39,389 nt of DNA from Planctomycetota bacterium (GTDB lineage Bacteria; Planctomycetota; Planctomycetia; Pirellulales; Pirellulaceae). Made by a program: the position numbers and the translations under genes. Below are positions 1-9,965 of the stretch, one piece after another. The DNA is taken from contig JAFLCP010000068.1 in assembly GCA_017303505.1 (NCBI GenBank), forward strand, positions 1-39,389, in the 5' to 3' direction. Below the pieces are notes generated by a model. The model was not told where the DNA came from. It did not search any database and saw nothing but the letters and a program-made list of their open reading frames with translations. Numbering within the stretch: the first letter of the stretch is position 1; each line of letters opens with the position of its first letter.

Positions 1-111
1 GCTTAAAAACCCCCGGAGGCATCAACAAACTCAAGAAGTTACTCGCATACACAAATCCCACAGAATACAGGGTAGCCGTATGATCCATGCATAAAAAGCG
101 CAACATCAAAA

Positions 112-252
112 GCCGCAGGCTAGGCCGCGTTGGACTCGCCGTACTTGTAGATGCCAAACTAAGTTTGCCCCAACCTCACTTGTCTTGCTATCGAGTCCTG
201 CGTAGCATCAGGATCGATAGCAGGACGAGTCCTGTCCGGCCTAGCCTGCGGC
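112..252. repeat. 141-bp palindrome-bounded intergenic repeat, copy 1
   Basis: The unit begins with GCCGCAGGCTAGGCC (112-126) and ends with its exact reverse complement (238-252), so it has perfect 15-bp terminal inverted repeats. The interior contains a TATCGA...TCGATA inverted repeat and a GTCCTGC...GCAGGAC pair. A copy of identical length lies at 370-510. No coding frame was found inside. It is non-autonomous and MITE-like in form, but no transposase or clear target-site duplication is visible. The first 111 bases of the window show nothing recognisable. Confidence 0.8.
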
Positions 253-289
253 ATACGGGTTAAACGATGCGCAGTTAGACACTCGTCGC

Positions 290-346
290 GTTATCGAGTC
301 CTGCGTAGCGTCGGAATCGATAGCAGAACTAGTCCTGTCCGGCCTA
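290..346. repeat. Partial copy of the 141-bp repeat (right half only)
   Basis: This stretch repeats the TATCGAGTCCTGCGTAGC core and the following segment up to GGCCTA, then breaks off where the full copies continue with GCCTGCGGC. The left half of the unit is missing. The interior GTCCTGC/GCAGGAC pairing seen in copy 1 is degraded here (GCAGAAC), so this copy looks decayed. It sits between the two full copies. Confidence 0.65.
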
Positions 347-369
347 GGGCGGAATCGTTTAACCCGTAC

Positions 370-510
370 GCCGCAGGCTAGGCCGCGTTGGACTCCCCAT
401 ACTGGTAGATGCCAAACTAAGTTTGCCCCAACCCCACACGTCTCGATATCGAGTCCTGCGTAGCGTCCGAATCGACAGCAGTACGAGTCCTGACCGGCCT
501 AGCCTGCGGC
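370..510. repeat. 141-bp palindrome-bounded intergenic repeat, copy 2
   Basis: Same length and same 15-bp terminal inverted repeats (370-384 and 496-510) as the copy at 112-252. Here the inverted repeat extends outward through GTAC and the ACGGGTTAAACG motif, giving a perfect 29-bp inverted repeat (356-384 against 496-524). The ACGGGTTAAACG motif also follows copy 1 (255-266) and recurs at 9927-9938, with variants at 9689 and 19373. The rest of the gap to base 544 holds nothing else that I can identify. Confidence 0.8.
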
Positions 511-544
511 GTACGGGTTAAACGATGCCAAACGCTACCTACGA

Positions 545-1564
545 TTACAACAAGCCTTCAGCCCGATACCAATGGATCGTCTGATTGAGCCGTTCTTGCA
601 TCGGGAGAGGGAATCCAAAATTCAAATCGCGCAAGGTAGAGAGCGGCGAAACGGCCCAGCTTGGAGCCGAAGCCTCTCGGATTTTATCGCGAGTTAAATT
701 GCTCTTTCGTCCCCACATCTTCATCCACAACTCACTGCTTGTCGCAATACCATTGGCCACAAAGAGTGGAATCTTGATGTTGCGAATACGCTTGATGCCG
801 AGGGCACGCGCGATTCGATTGCCGAATTCCGCCAAAGAAGTTGGGTCAGGTTCCGCCGCAAAATAATAGCCGCGACCTTGCGTCGTTTCGGGATCTCCCT
901 GAACTGCCTGCCCATGTTCAGCCGCGCGGATCAAGATGTCGACCAAATCATCGACATGGATCATCGAGAGTGACGGCGAAACATAGCCAGGGATGGGGTT
1001 CAGTCGCAAGTGTTTGAGCGTACGGAACAGTTGAAGAAATTCCATATCCCGTTGACCGTAAACAGGTCCGGGGCGAACAATGATGACGGGTAAGTTGCCA
1101 CTCATTTCGCTCGCAACAATTTCGCCCGCTCGCTTGCTGAAGCCATAGTTCGAGACGGGTGTGCATGGATCTTCCGGTTTGCGGGCGACGCCTCTCTTGC
1201 CGGGGCCGCTGGCTGCGACCGAACTCACCAACACCAGTTTCGTCTTGCCACCGTTGTTCTTAGCGATGCTATGTGCGACAGCTTGAGTTGCATCGCGATT
1301 GGATCGCATCAACTCGCTCAGCGATGTGGCCGAAGTTTGGGCCGCACAATGAAAAACAACATCCACATCTCGCAACGCGTTATCAAGTTGCTCACCCGAT
1401 TCGAGTCGGCACTTATGCACTTCAACTCGATCCGTGTTGAGCCACTTGAGATTGCTGGATGGGCGGACAACGCCGCGAACTTTCCAGCCGCGCGACATCA
1501 GTGTGTCGCATAAATTCGAACCTACAAATCCGTTTGCACCGGTTACTGCTGCGAAGCCCGACAT
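545..1564 (-). CDS. NAD(P)-dependent epimerase/dehydratase (extended SDR family)
   Basis: A 339-residue extended short-chain dehydrogenase/reductase. The N-terminal Rossmann motif TGANGFVG (residues 8-15) binds NAD(P), and the catalytic pair Tyr140/Lys144 (YGFSK) follows a Ser-rich VSSVAASG strand near 113-120. The length and the late conserved segments resemble the dihydroflavonol-reductase/3-beta-hydroxysteroid-dehydrogenase-like branch, so the substrate may be a sugar nucleotide, a sterol-like lipid or a ketone; the sequence does not decide. The start is well supported, with AGGAAGAGG shortly upstream of the ATG. It lies 43 bp downstream of uvrA on the same strand, so read-through is possible, but no functional link is evident. 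Confidence 0.9.
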   Translation of the reverse strand: MSGFAAVTGANGFVGSNLCDTLMSRGWKVRGVVRPSSNLKWLNTDRVEVHKCRLESGEQLDNALRDVDVVFHCAAQTSATSLSELMRSNRDATQAVAHSIAKNNGGKTKLVLVSSVAASGPGKRGVARKPEDPCTPVSNYGFSKRAGEIVASEMSGNLPVIIVRPGPVYGQRDMEFLQLFRTLKHLRLNPIPGYVSPSLSMIHVDDLVDILIRAAEHGQAVQGDPETTQGRGYYFAAEPDPTSLAEFGNRIARALGIKRIRNIKIPLFVANGIATSSELWMKMWGRKSNLTRDKIREASAPSWAVSPLSTLRDLNFGFPLPMQERLNQTIHWYRAEGLL

Positions 1565-1607
1565 GTTTCCTCTTCCTGCTCAAAAAGGAAAATAGTCCAA
1601 TGTTTAG

Positions 1608-4433
1608 TTAGTCCACCTTGTATCTAAGCAGATGATCCTTTAACCACCGTCCCGTTAAACTCTGTGAATGGTTCGCAACCTCAGCGACAGAGCCTTCTGC
1701 GATAATTTGACCACCATCCGGTCCACCTGTAGGACCGAGATCGATCAAATAATCACAGACGCCTATCACATCAAGATTGTGTTCGATGACAACCACCGTG
1801 TTGCCTCGATCGACAAGCCCTTGCAATACCAGGATCAATTTTCGAATGTCTTCGAAATGCAATCCTGTGGTTGGCTCGTCGAGCAAGTAGAGCGTGCTCG
1901 CGGTTTGAGGGCGGGCAAGTTCACTTGCGAGTTTGATTCGTTGTGCTTCGCCACCGCTCAGTGTGGTGGATGGTTGACCTAAGGGTAGGTAACTCAATCC
2001 GACCTGGAGTAGGCAATCAAGCGTCCGCCGAATCTTGGGAAGGTTTTCAAAAAATATCGCTGCCTCCTCGATCGACATTTCGAGAACTTCGGCGATATTT
2101 TTTTCCTTGAATCGGACTTGAAGTGTTTGCCTATTAAAGCGCTTGCCCCCGCATTGTCCGCATAACACGACCAAGTCGGGCAGAAAGTTCATTTCGATTC
2201 GTTCCCACCCTTGACCTTGACACTTGGGACAGCGTCCGGGCCCCGAGTTGAAACTGAATCTTCCAGCGTCATACCCCCTATGTTTGGCATCGCGAGTAGT
2301 TGCGAAAACTTTGCGAATTTCATCGAAGAAACCAGCGTAGGTTGCAGGCGTGCTGCGCGGTGAACGACCGATCGGTTGTTGATCGATTTCAATGATACGA
2401 TCGATCCATTCCGTACCGGTTAACTTGCGAAATTCTCCTGGCCTTCTCGCGGCTTGGCCGATCGCTCTGAAAACGGCTGGCGATAAAGTTTCGTTGATCA
2501 ACGAACTCTTGCCACTACCGCTCACACCCGTGATACCAACCAAACATCCCACAGGGATTTTTGCAGTGACGTTCTTTAAATTGTTTCTAGCTGCCCCTTC
2601 TAGGACAAGCCACTTTCCGTCACGACTTTGTCGATTTTGCCGAGTGGGCATTCGACATGCACCACTCAGGTATCCTCCAGTCAAGGAGCCAGATTGTTGA
2701 GCTACCTCTTCCGGAGTTCCCAGCGCAACGACCGTTCCACCGTGTGCCCCTGCCCCTGGGCCCATATCGACTAATAAATCCGCTTGTCGCATTACCGCTT
2801 CATCATGTTCGACCACCACCAACGTGTTACCCATTTTTTGTAGTCGGCGCATGGCGTCGATGAGCCTCTGATTATCGTTGGGATGTAAACCGATTGAGGG
2901 CTCATCCAACACGTAACATACTCCCACCAAACCGGTCCCGATGCAGCTTGCTAAACGGACGCGTTGCAGCTCACCTCCGCTCAAAGATTCGGAACTTCGA
3001 TCAAGCGTCAGATATCCAACTCCGACTTCTTCGAGAAAGCTGAGTCGTTGATCGATCTCTTGAATCAACGGTCGGGCAACTCGCTCGGCCACCGAGTCAA
3101 ACGCCAGTTGTTTGAGGAAAGGCCGCAACTGTTGGAACGTTAAACCACATACATGTTGAATCGACTCGCTGCCGATACGAATCGCTAACGCCTCGCGCCG
3201 CAATCGACTCCCATCACAGCTCGGACAAGTGCGATAGGTCGAGAGCTTGTTTAACTCATCTTCGCTTTCGACCTCGCTCCTTAATTGCTGATAGGTAACA
3301 TTCAACCAGCTATCGCTCTCTTCGATCGCATCCTTCATCCATTTTCGTATCGCTTTGGCGGGCCATTGATCTAGTGCTTGTGTCCATTTGACATCGAGCG
3401 CATCGAGATAAGGTACGAGCAGCTTTTTCCATTTTTTCTTTTCGGTCTCCGATAGATCGTTCCAAAACGAAATCGCTCCATCGTTTAAGCTGAGTGCCAA
3501 ATTGGGAATGATGATTTCGGGATCAAGCGTTTTGAGCTGACCAATACCGTGACATTCAGGACACGCTCCGTAGGGACTGTTAAAGCTAAAGGTGCGTGGC
3601 TCCACTTCGGCATAACTGATTCCACAGCCTGAGCAGGCATATTTGGTGCTGATGGTCGCCTCTTGCCATGGTCCCTCGTTGGAACCGGGAGCTTGCCAAG
3701 TTGCTGTAACAATTCCGTCCGCAAGTTTAAGGGCGACCCTTAAGGATTCGGCGAGTCGCGTATCAACTCCCTCGCGCAAAACGACTCGATCAACGACAGC
3801 TTCAATAGTGTGATTTTTGCGAGCATCGAGTTTCGGTAGCGACTCGATATCGAAATTCTGACCATCGATGCGGAGTCGATTCAGGCCAGCTTGCCGAATC
3901 GTCTCGAATACTTCTTCGTGCAAACCTTTTCGGCCGCGCACCATCGGTGCCAACACCATGAGTTTGGTGTTGGTTGGCAACTGAAGCCAATGAGCGACGA
4001 TGGCATCGGGGAACTGTTGATGTATGGGGGTGCCGCATTGGTAACAGAATATGGTCCCGGCCCTGGCGAACAGAACACGCAGATAATCATAGATTTCTGT
4101 AATGGTGCCGACCGTACTTCGCGGGTTTGATGAGGGTGGCCGCTGGTCAATGCACATCGTTGGTTCGAGCCCATCGAGCGTATCGACGTCGGGGCGTTCG
4201 AGCTGATCGATGAACTGCCTGGCGTAAACCGATAGGCTCTCGACGTATTGTCGTTGACCTTCGGCAAAGATGGTATCGAAAGCCAAGGAGCTTTTGCCGC
4301 TGCCGCTGACTCCGGTGATAACGGTCAGTCTTCCTCGGGGAATATCGATGTCGATGTTCTTGAGATTATGGGTTCGCGCACCTCGAATCCGGATCAACTC
4401 TTTGGAAACTTGGGGCGAATAAGCCTGTGACAT
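1608..4433 (-). CDS. uvrA: Excinuclease ABC subunit A (UvrA)
   Basis: A 941-residue UvrA, the damage-recognition ATPase of nucleotide excision repair. It acts as a dimer that loads UvrB on DNA in the cytoplasm. Two ABC ATPase modules are visible: Walker [10 protein letters not shown] at 41-49 and 636-644, ABC signature LSGGE at 484-488 with Walker B ending LDEPSIGLH, and a second signature [13 protein letters not shown] near the C-terminus. Zinc-binding cysteines are present in both halves (C267, C270, C291, C294; and C735, C738, C758, C761), the second set being the zinc finger of the DNA-binding module. Length is normal for the family and nothing is missing. The start lies upstream of the conserved [15 protein letters not shown] segment. 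Confidence 0.98.
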   Translation of the reverse strand: MSQAYSPQVSKELIRIRGARTHNLKNIDIDIPRGRLTVITGVSGSGKSSLAFDTIFAEGQRQYVESLSVYARQFIDQLERPDVDTLDGLEPTMCIDQRPPSSNPRSTVGTITEIYDYLRVLFARAGTIFCYQCGTPIHQQFPDAIVAHWLQLPTNTKLMVLAPMVRGRKGLHEEVFETIRQAGLNRLRIDGQNFDIESLPKLDARKNHTIEAVVDRVVLREGVDTRLAESLRVALKLADGIVTATWQAPGSNEGPWQEATISTKYACSGCGISYAEVEPRTFSFNSPYGACPECHGIGQLKTLDPEIIIPNLALSLNDGAISFWNDLSETEKKKWKKLLVPYLDALDVKWTQALDQWPAKAIRKWMKDAIEESDSWLNVTYQQLRSEVESEDELNKLSTYRTCPSCDGSRLRREALAIRIGSESIQHVCGLTFQQLRPFLKQLAFDSVAERVARPLIQEIDQRLSFLEEVGVGYLTLDRSSESLSGGELQRVRLASCIGTGLVGVCYVLDEPSIGLHPNDNQRLIDAMRRLQKMGNTLVVVEHDEAVMRQADLLVDMGPGAGAHGGTVVALGTPEEVAQQSGSLTGGYLSGACRMPTRQNRQSRDGKWLVLEGAARNNLKNVTAKIPVGCLVGITGVSGSGKSSLINETLSPAVFRAIGQAARRPGEFRKLTGTEWIDRIIEIDQQPIGRSPRSTPATYAGFFDEIRKVFATTRDAKHRGYDAGRFSFNSGPGRCPKCQGQGWERIEMNFLPDLVVLCGQCGGKRFNRQTLQVRFKEKNIAEVLEMSIEEAAIFFENLPKIRRTLDCLLQVGLSYLPLGQPSTTLSGGEAQRIKLASELARPQTASTLYLLDEPTTGLHFEDIRKLILVLQGLVDRGNTVVVIEHNLDVIGVCDYLIDLGPTGGPDGGQIIAEGSVAEVANHSQSLTGRWLKDHLLRYKVD

Positions 4434-4650
4434 GGATTGTTCCGTTCTATCTTGTCTCGACTAGGCCTTCAAACCTGACGATCCTCTATCCCGCCGGATG
4501 CACTATTCTGGTACCATATACGGGTGGAAAGGTTTTGGAAATTGCCAATTCAACTGCAGGTTGTAGTTCGAGTGAGGGGCCAAGTGGGCCGCCACTATAC
4601 ATTTGATGCCATGCAAACCTGGCTTGAACACAACTCGATGGATCGATCGT

Positions 4651-5835
4651 ATGTCTATAACGTCGCCGAATCTGAATTCCTACCCTGCTGCTTCCCCCGC
4701 CTCAGGCACCTATTCCTGGCATCAACGTGAACAAGCGTTGCTCGCCAGTTATGCGACGTTCAGCCGTCACAATGTTCAACGCACCTACTCGGAGACGTTG
4801 CACCCAACTCGTGGACCATTCGAGCGCGATCGAGATCGAGTCCTCCACTCCGCCGCTTTTCGAAGGCTTAGCGGCAAAATGCAAGTCTTTACAGGCGAAA
4901 TGGGGGACTATCATCGAACGCGGTTAACCCACACCTTCGAAGTGGCCTCTATCGCTCGCACGATTGGCCGTGCTCTCCGCTTAAATGAAGATCTGATCGA
5001 AGCTCTCGCCTTGTTGCATGACATTGGCCATCCACCCTTCGGCCATTGCGGTGAAGACGTCCTCAATGAATGTCTGCATGCTGCTGGCGGTTTCTCACAC
5101 AATAAGTTTGCCTTGACCTTAGTTGAAGAATTAGAAACGCGATATAGCTCCTACACTGGACTTAATCTGACAGACACCGTTTTGAATGCCCAGAGATTTC
5201 GCGTTGCCAAAGACCCCGCACACATTCCCTGTTTAGAAGTGCAAGTGGTCGATGCGGCCGACAGCATCGCCTATAACGCTCATGATGTCGACGATGCCCT
5301 CAAGCTTGGACTGATCGGTTGGCAGGCTTTGCGGACGATCGATATCGTAAAGATGGCTGAATCGAGAGCTCGACAGAATTCACTTGCTCCCATTCCCGCA
5401 GATCGCCAACGCCCTGCCTTGGTACACGCCTTGATCGATTTGCAGGTACAGGACTTTATTCGCACCGCTACCGAAAGACTCGAAACCTGTGATGGGCTCG
5501 ATAGCCAAGCCGTGCGAGATATCGGCGTGCGAATTTCGCTATCTGAAATTGTTGCCCTGCAAAGGCGGCAATTAGAGGTCTTTCTCTTCGATCGCGTTTA
5601 TCGCCATCCACGCTTAATTGAAGTGAGAACACAAGCCGCTCAACAGTTACGCACCCTCTTTGAGTTGTTTCAAAAACACCCCGAACGTATGCCGCTTCGG
5701 TTTCAAGAGCGAGCGGCTCGCACTTCACTTCAGCAAGGTGTCGGCGAATACTTGGCGGGTATGACTGATCGCTTCTGTCGAGATCAATATCAAGCCATGG
5801 TCCATCTGGGCCAAGAGTCTGCAGCCGAATGGTAA
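4651..5835 (+). CDS. dgt: Deoxyguanosinetriphosphate triphosphohydrolase-like HD protein
   Basis: An HD-domain dNTP triphosphohydrolase-like protein of about 394 residues, expected to cleave dGTP (or other dNTPs) to the nucleoside and triphosphate. The segment RDRVLHSAAFRRLSGKMQV is the family's N-terminal signature. The metal site is visible as THTFEV, then LLHDIGHPPFGH, then a later D in VVDAADSIAYNAHD, matching the H...HD...D pattern. I chose the ATG at 4651. In-frame alternatives at TTG 4603 and ATG 4606 would add 15-16 residues before the conserved part, and no start has a clear Shine-Dalgarno. It is divergent from uvrA and 33 bp upstream of the CYTH gene, so the two probably share a transcript. 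Confidence 0.9.
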   Translation: MSITSPNLNSYPAASPASGTYSWHQREQALLASYATFSRHNVQRTYSETLHPTRGPFERDRDRVLHSAAFRRLSGKMQVFTGEMGDYHRTRLTHTFEVASIARTIGRALRLNEDLIEALALLHDIGHPPFGHCGEDVLNECLHAAGGFSHNKFALTLVEELETRYSSYTGLNLTDTVLNAQRFRVAKDPAHIPCLEVQVVDAADSIAYNAHDVDDALKLGLIGWQALRTIDIVKMAESRARQNSLAPIPADRQRPALVHALIDLQVQDFIRTATERLETCDGLDSQAVRDIGVRISLSEIVALQRRQLEVFLFDRVYRHPRLIEVRTQAAQQLRTLFELFQKHPERMPLRFQERAARTSLQQGVGEYLAGMTDRFCRDQYQAMVHLGQESAAEW

Positions 5836-5868
5836 TCGTCGTCGGAAGACAAACGGGGGAATTATCCA

Positions 5869-6387
5869 ATGCCTAGCAACATTGAAATCAAAGTTCGCTT
5901 GAAGAACCCCGACGAAACTTTGGCTGCCATTAAGCTGCGTTGCGATGGCGAACCGCAAGAGATCTGCCAAGAAGACCATTTCTTTATCATCCCTTCTGGG
6001 CGACTCAAGCTGCGGCTGTTGGCGGAAAACCACGGCGAATTGATTCAATATCACCGCTCAAATTCACCGGACCCTAAACCGAGCGACTACGAAATCTACA
6101 CGACCACCAATCCGCGAAGTTTACTGAGCGTTTTGCAGAGGTCGCTGCCAGAAGGCCCGGTCGTTAAGAAGAAACGCTTGTTGTTCCTCGATGGAAGAAC
6201 CCGCGTTCATTTTGATCATGTCGTCGGACTCGGATACTTCTTGGAACTGGAAGTTGTGCTCCGCGAGGCCGAAGATGTTGCCTGTGGATATCGCGACGCT
6301 GATGAATGGATCGGTTACTTGGGCATCAAGAAAGAGGACCTAATAGCGGTCGCCTATGCCGATCTTTTGCTTAATGACGCTCTATAA
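5869..6387 (+). CDS. CYTH-domain protein, class IV adenylate cyclase-like (CyaB-like)
   Basis: A 172-residue CYTH (CyaB-thiamine triphosphatase) protein. The N-terminal NIEIKVR is the family's ExExK tunnel signature, in the common variant with Asn in the first position. Alternating basic and acidic strands follow, such as GRLKLRLL, KKKRLLFLDGRTRVHFD and GYFLELEVVL, as expected for the triphosphate-binding beta-tunnel. Members act on triphosphates: some make cAMP, others hydrolyse inorganic or thiamine triphosphate. Lying 33 bp downstream of a dGTPase-like gene, whose reaction releases triphosphate, makes a triphosphatase role attractive, but this is inference. A GGGGGAA stretch about 7 bases upstream supports the start. 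Confidence 0.85.
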   Translation: MPSNIEIKVRLKNPDETLAAIKLRCDGEPQEICQEDHFFIIPSGRLKLRLLAENHGELIQYHRSNSPDPKPSDYEIYTTTNPRSLLSVLQRSLPEGPVVKKKRLLFLDGRTRVHFDHVVGLGYFLELEVVLREAEDVACGYRDADEWIGYLGIKKEDLIAVAYADLLLNDAL

Positions 6388-6415
6388 AAACTGGCATTGA
6401 AATCACCAGCCCTCA

Positions 6416-8632
6416 TCAATCGGTGAGCGGTCGATCTACTGTTCGCGACTCATTGGCAACAATCGAGTCGCTGGAGCGAACGTAAAGGATCCATAAGCAA
6501 GCGATGGACAACACAATGCTGACAGTCGTCCAGCTCGCGTCGTAGTGAAAGCCACCCTTTTCAAAGGTGACGAAGAGATCAAGCCAAGCAGGTGAAGTTT
6601 CGCTGGTCGCAGCGCGAGACAACAAGATCGATAGACTGTTATGGATCAAGTGCATGGCGATGGTGCACACGATGCCTCCCGTTCGCCAAGCAACCCAGCC
6701 GAGCAGCATTCCCATAAACGACGCCGAAATGGATTGTTGCAAAACGCCATGAGTTAAGCCAAAGAATAAAGCGGAAACCAGAATGGCTCGCAACACACCG
6801 TTTTGACGGATAAGCCCACCAAAGATAAATCCACGGAAGGCAACCTCTTCACAAAACGCAGGCAATACGGCCAAGGTCAACAAGATCATCCAAAGAGGCG
6901 TATCGATGATCGTTTTGGTAATGCCAGACGTCGCCTCTATCATGGCTGGTGAAAGTGGATATACGGTGGTGACTGCAGTACTGAACCACATGGCCAACGG
7001 ATGAAACGCGATGGCTAGCAGAATGCAAACGGCAAAGTCGATTGGTTTAGGTGCGTTCACTCGCAAGCTGGTGCGAACCGATTTGGTCAACATGATGGCC
7101 ATCAATAAAGTTGGCGTCAGTATCAAGGCGAGTTGGCCAATGAGTACGGCCTTCGATAATCCCGCAAAATCGGAAATAGGTTCTGTTGATGCGAGGCTGG
7201 CAAAGAATTTCACGACCAAAATAATGGCGCCGCACAACATCGCTTCCATCACCGATGCTGTGAAATCGCGTTCTCGCCAAATCGATGTAATCCACATGCG
7301 TAGATCCCAGCGTTCATTTTCGCGGAACATCACCGATTCGCTTTCGAACTGGCGTACAGCCCAACGAATTGCGAGCAAGCAGCAAGTGATCGTAACCACG
7401 GCCACGATCGGCAAATAGCGAACCGCTTCCAAATATTGGCCCTCGACCAAGGCCCGCGATAATAGCACCATCCCAGTTACTGGCATCAAACTTGTACCTA
7501 ATGAAAGTTCAATACCCGGAAGCATTGGAATCATGACGAAGGGCAACATCATCAACAACAATGGCATCAAATAATACTGACCTTCTTTCGTGCTGCGAGC
7601 TAAGGCAGCAACCGCTAATGCCAATGCACTAAAGAGTGAGGCCATGGGTATCAGAGCCAAAGTCAACCAGCCGATGGCATAGATGGGAGGCGTTCCTAAC
7701 GATTCAGCAAGTCCACGCGCACCCCCAGCTGCCAATTGATTGCTCAATAGCGAAGCCGTGAACTGCATACTTCCCAAATTGAGTAACGCGGTCATACAGC
7801 TAAAGAAGATGACCGTCAGTAGTTTGCCCCACACAATTTCACGACGTCGAGCAGGACTGCTGAGCAGGGTTTCCAATGTGCCACGTTCTTTCTCGCCAGC
7901 ACATAAATCGACAGCGGGATAGAAGGCACCTGTGAGGGCCCAAATGAGCATGATAAACGGTAAGATCTTCGACCAAACGATCGCTCGGCGGGTCGCTTCT
8001 GGAGCAACATCAACGGGCGCAATGTGCAAGGGACGAACCAGACGGGGATCAAAGCCAGCACCCTTTAGTTTCGTAGCAATCCATTCTTGTTGCCAAGCTT
8101 CGATGGCGATCTGCCAACGATTGTAGGCAATTTGCGATTGGTCGCGACTGCGGGTAAGGATCACTTCTAAGCCTCGATCCGATTCGTCGAGCAGATCCCC
8201 TTCGACCATTTCGCCCACTTGAGTTTGAGCTAATTGATCCATGTATTCGCGGAATCGAGGTTTGAAGATCACGATAAGATCTTGGTCCCCTTTATTCAGC
8301 ATTTCAGTCGCTTGGGTCTGGAGCTTTTCATTGTCAAGCTCAGGAAGGGCCGAAGATGAAATCTTCACTAAGGGGGCGATGCTCTCAATTCCAACACGCG
8401 AATAGAGTTGTTCACCATCGACGAGACGTGGCGACTCTGGAATGTTTTCAGAGCCAAGAATTTTGATTTGTACAGGATGCTCGCGCGAAAACTGCGCGAC
8501 TTGCAGCATCAACATTCCCATCAATGGGTAAAGCAGAATGGGAAGTATGGTGATCGTGAAGAGCGTACGACGATCGCGCAATTGATCGCGGAGCTCTCGG
8601 GAAAAGATCAGCTTCACATGCTTCCAATTCAT
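6416..8632 (-). CDS. ABC transporter permease (NatB-type) fused to a CPBP intramembrane metalloprotease
   Basis: A 738-residue membrane protein in two parts. Residues 1-430 are an ABC-2/NatB-type permease: a first membrane helix near 24-44, a large extracytoplasmic domain, [12 protein letters not shown] at 246-257 (the signature of this permease group), then several helices. Residues 460-720 form a second polytopic domain with the CPBP (CAAX-like) glutamic protease motifs EEVAFR (E595, E596, R600), FFGLTH (H628) and HLIHN (H661, H664). The start codon overlaps the stop of the ATPase gene, indicating translational coupling. NatAB-like pairs export ions, peptides or antibiotics. The fused protease may process the substrate or regulate the pump. 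Substrate unknown. Similar fusions occur in other planctomycetes (from memory). Confidence 0.93.
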   Translation of the reverse strand: MNWKHVKLIFSRELRDQLRDRRTLFTITILPILLYPLMGMLMLQVAQFSREHPVQIKILGSENIPESPRLVDGEQLYSRVGIESIAPLVKISSSALPELDNEKLQTQATEMLNKGDQDLIVIFKPRFREYMDQLAQTQVGEMVEGDLLDESDRGLEVILTRSRDQSQIAYNRWQIAIEAWQQEWIATKLKGAGFDPRLVRPLHIAPVDVAPEATRRAIVWSKILPFIMLIWALTGAFYPAVDLCAGEKERGTLETLLSSPARRREIVWGKLLTVIFFSCMTALLNLGSMQFTASLLSNQLAAGGARGLAESLGTPPIYAIGWLTLALIPMASLFSALALAVAALARSTKEGQYYLMPLLLMMLPFVMIPMLPGIELSLGTSLMPVTGMVLLSRALVEGQYLEAVRYLPIVAVVTITCCLLAIRWAVRQFESESVMFRENERWDLRMWITSIWRERDFTASVMEAMLCGAIILVVKFFASLASTEPISDFAGLSKAVLIGQLALILTPTLLMAIMLTKSVRTSLRVNAPKPIDFAVCILLAIAFHPLAMWFSTAVTTVYPLSPAMIEATSGITKTIIDTPLWMILLTLAVLPAFCEEVAFRGFIFGGLIRQNGVLRAILVSALFFGLTHGVLQQSISASFMGMLLGWVAWRTGGIVCTIAMHLIHNSLSILLSRAATSETSPAWLDLFVTFEKGGFHYDASWTTVSIVLSIACLWILYVRSSDSIVANESRTVDRPLTD

Positions 8633-9408
8633 GAAGGACTTCCTCCTGCGGCCAGTTTCTCAGCTCGCTCGCGATCGTAATTGGAGAGCATTTCAAAGAA
8701 GAGTTCTTCAAAGTCGTTTTGTTGGTGTCGTTCACTTAATTCGGGAAGAGTCCCTTCATCAAGGATGCAGCCGCGATACAAGATGGCGACTCGATCACAT
8801 ATGCGTTCTACTTCTCGCATGATGTGCGTCGAGAAGATCACGCATTTGCCTTCATCTCGCAGTGAAGCAATGATTTTGAGCAATGAGCGCGCGACCATCA
8901 CATCAAGACCAACCGAGGCTTCGTCAAAAATCAATACGGGAGGATCATGGACCATCGCTCGCGCAATCGAAACTTTTTGTTTCATACCCGTCGACATTTT
9001 GGCGCCAGGTACATCGCGGATATCGCCCATCGCCAATTGCTGAAAGATCATCTCCATTCGATCTTTGAGACGATCTTCGGGTATGTCGTAAAGTTTGCCG
9101 AAATATTCGACCATTTCCCAGGCCGTCATACGGTCGTAGATGGCCGTATTGTTGCTCACGAAGCCGATACTACGGCGCACCTCGGCAGGATGAGTCATCA
9201 CATCGAACCCATTGATCCGCACCAAGCCACTGGATGGCCTGAGCACTGTGCTCAATATGCGCAGGGCAGTCGTCTTCCCTGCTCCGTTGGGTCCCAAAAG
9301 ACCGAAAATTTCACCCGGTTGCGCACGAAAACTGATGCCAGCCAGGGCGACAAATTCCCCTTTGGCTAGATCGGAGTAGACCTTCTTCAGTTTTTCGACT
9401 TCGATCAT
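8629..9408 (-). CDS. ABC transporter ATP-binding protein (NatA-type)
   Basis: A 259-residue ABC ATPase that powers the downstream permease-protease fusion. Walker A is GPNGAGKTT (39-47), the signature is MSTGMKQK (138-145) in place of LSGGQ, Walker B is VLIFDE (158-163), the D-loop is SVGLD, and the switch His is H195 (FSTHIM). FDEASVGLD departs from the usual LDEPTSGLD in the Pro position but keeps the catalytic Glu. The order ATPase-permease with a 4-bp overlap implies stoichiometric co-expression. The family (NatA/CcmA-like) exports sodium, peptides or lipids; nothing in the sequence fixes the substrate. Confidence 0.95.
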   Translation of the reverse strand: MIEVEKLKKVYSDLAKGEFVALAGISFRAQPGEIFGLLGPNGAGKTTALRILSTVLRPSSGLVRINGFDVMTHPAEVRRSIGFVSNNTAIYDRMTAWEMVEYFGKLYDIPEDRLKDRMEMIFQQLAMGDIRDVPGAKMSTGMKQKVSIARAMVHDPPVLIFDEASVGLDVMVARSLLKIIASLRDEGKCVIFSTHIMREVERICDRVAILYRGCILDEGTLPELSERHQQNDFEELFFEMLSNYDRERAEKLAAGGSPS

Positions 9409-9965
9409 CCGGTGGGATCGCTATACGAATTTCCCATTGCTGGGACGGTATTGTGGACGGTTAAGTTGCCGGGCAAAAGTGACGTAAGGTGGTCACAGCT
9501 CCGAGCAACAGACGATTCTATCATCCAATCAATACAGCCTGCTTAGAGGTCGCGCCCGCTCAACTTGGGTGAAAAGGCTGAATCGTCGCCCTTCTGCGGG
9601 AACCGGATCGATACAACCGTAATAACAGGCATCCCGCGTACGTAATGCCTACCCTGCCGCCTAGTACAGATTTTCAGTCTGATTAGATCGTTTAGCCCGT
9701 TGGCCACGCTGCGCGAGAGAGGAGATAAGAGAGCAGAAGAGCTGTTCAGAGTAATCGTTCCGGATGCACAAATCGTTTAGCTCGTGTGGCTAGGCGTACT
9801 TCCGTTTGACACTCTGGGGGGTTGGACCAGTCCTCGACAGTTTCCTATTTCGCGGCTTTCGCCTATTTCGTGGTTCTAAGCGTGGTGCGAACCGGCAAAG
9901 ACCTAGCCTCCGCTATCGCTACGGCTACGGGTTAAACGAGCCACATCCGCGATTATGCAGTTGCA
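9409..9965. other. 557-bp intergenic region with repeat remnants
   Basis: No credible coding frame was found in this gap between the ABC ATPase start and the mqnC stop. It contains CGTTTAGCCCGT at 9689-9700, a second CGTTTAG at 9774-9780, and the inverse form ACGGGTTAAACG at 9927-9938. These are the same short motifs that flank the 141-bp repeats at the left edge. A direct repeat of CCTATTTCGYGG occurs at 9844-9855 and 9862-9873. The promoter for the ABC operon should lie near its right-hand neighbour at 9409-9550, but I see no convincing -10/-35 pair. Confidence 0.6.
9689..9739. repeat. Interspersed 51-bp intergenic repeat, copy A
   Basis: This segment matches 19373-19423 at 44 of 51 positions, including an uninterrupted 19-base block ACGCTGCGCGAGAGAGGAG. 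Both copies lie in non-coding gaps and begin with CGTTTAGCCC. Function is unknown. The shared start motif links it to the ACGGGTTAAACG motif next to the 141-bp repeats. Confidence 0.7.

Noticed and set aside
3881..4267. A 128-residue frame inside the uvrA region
   Set aside because: It overlaps the strongly conserved uvrA reading frame in another phase, and its product has no recognisable domain. It is a shadow frame.
7011..7418. A 135-residue frame antisense to the permease-protease fusion
   Set aside because: It is opposite a well-supported CDS, has no Shine-Dalgarno and no recognisable motif.
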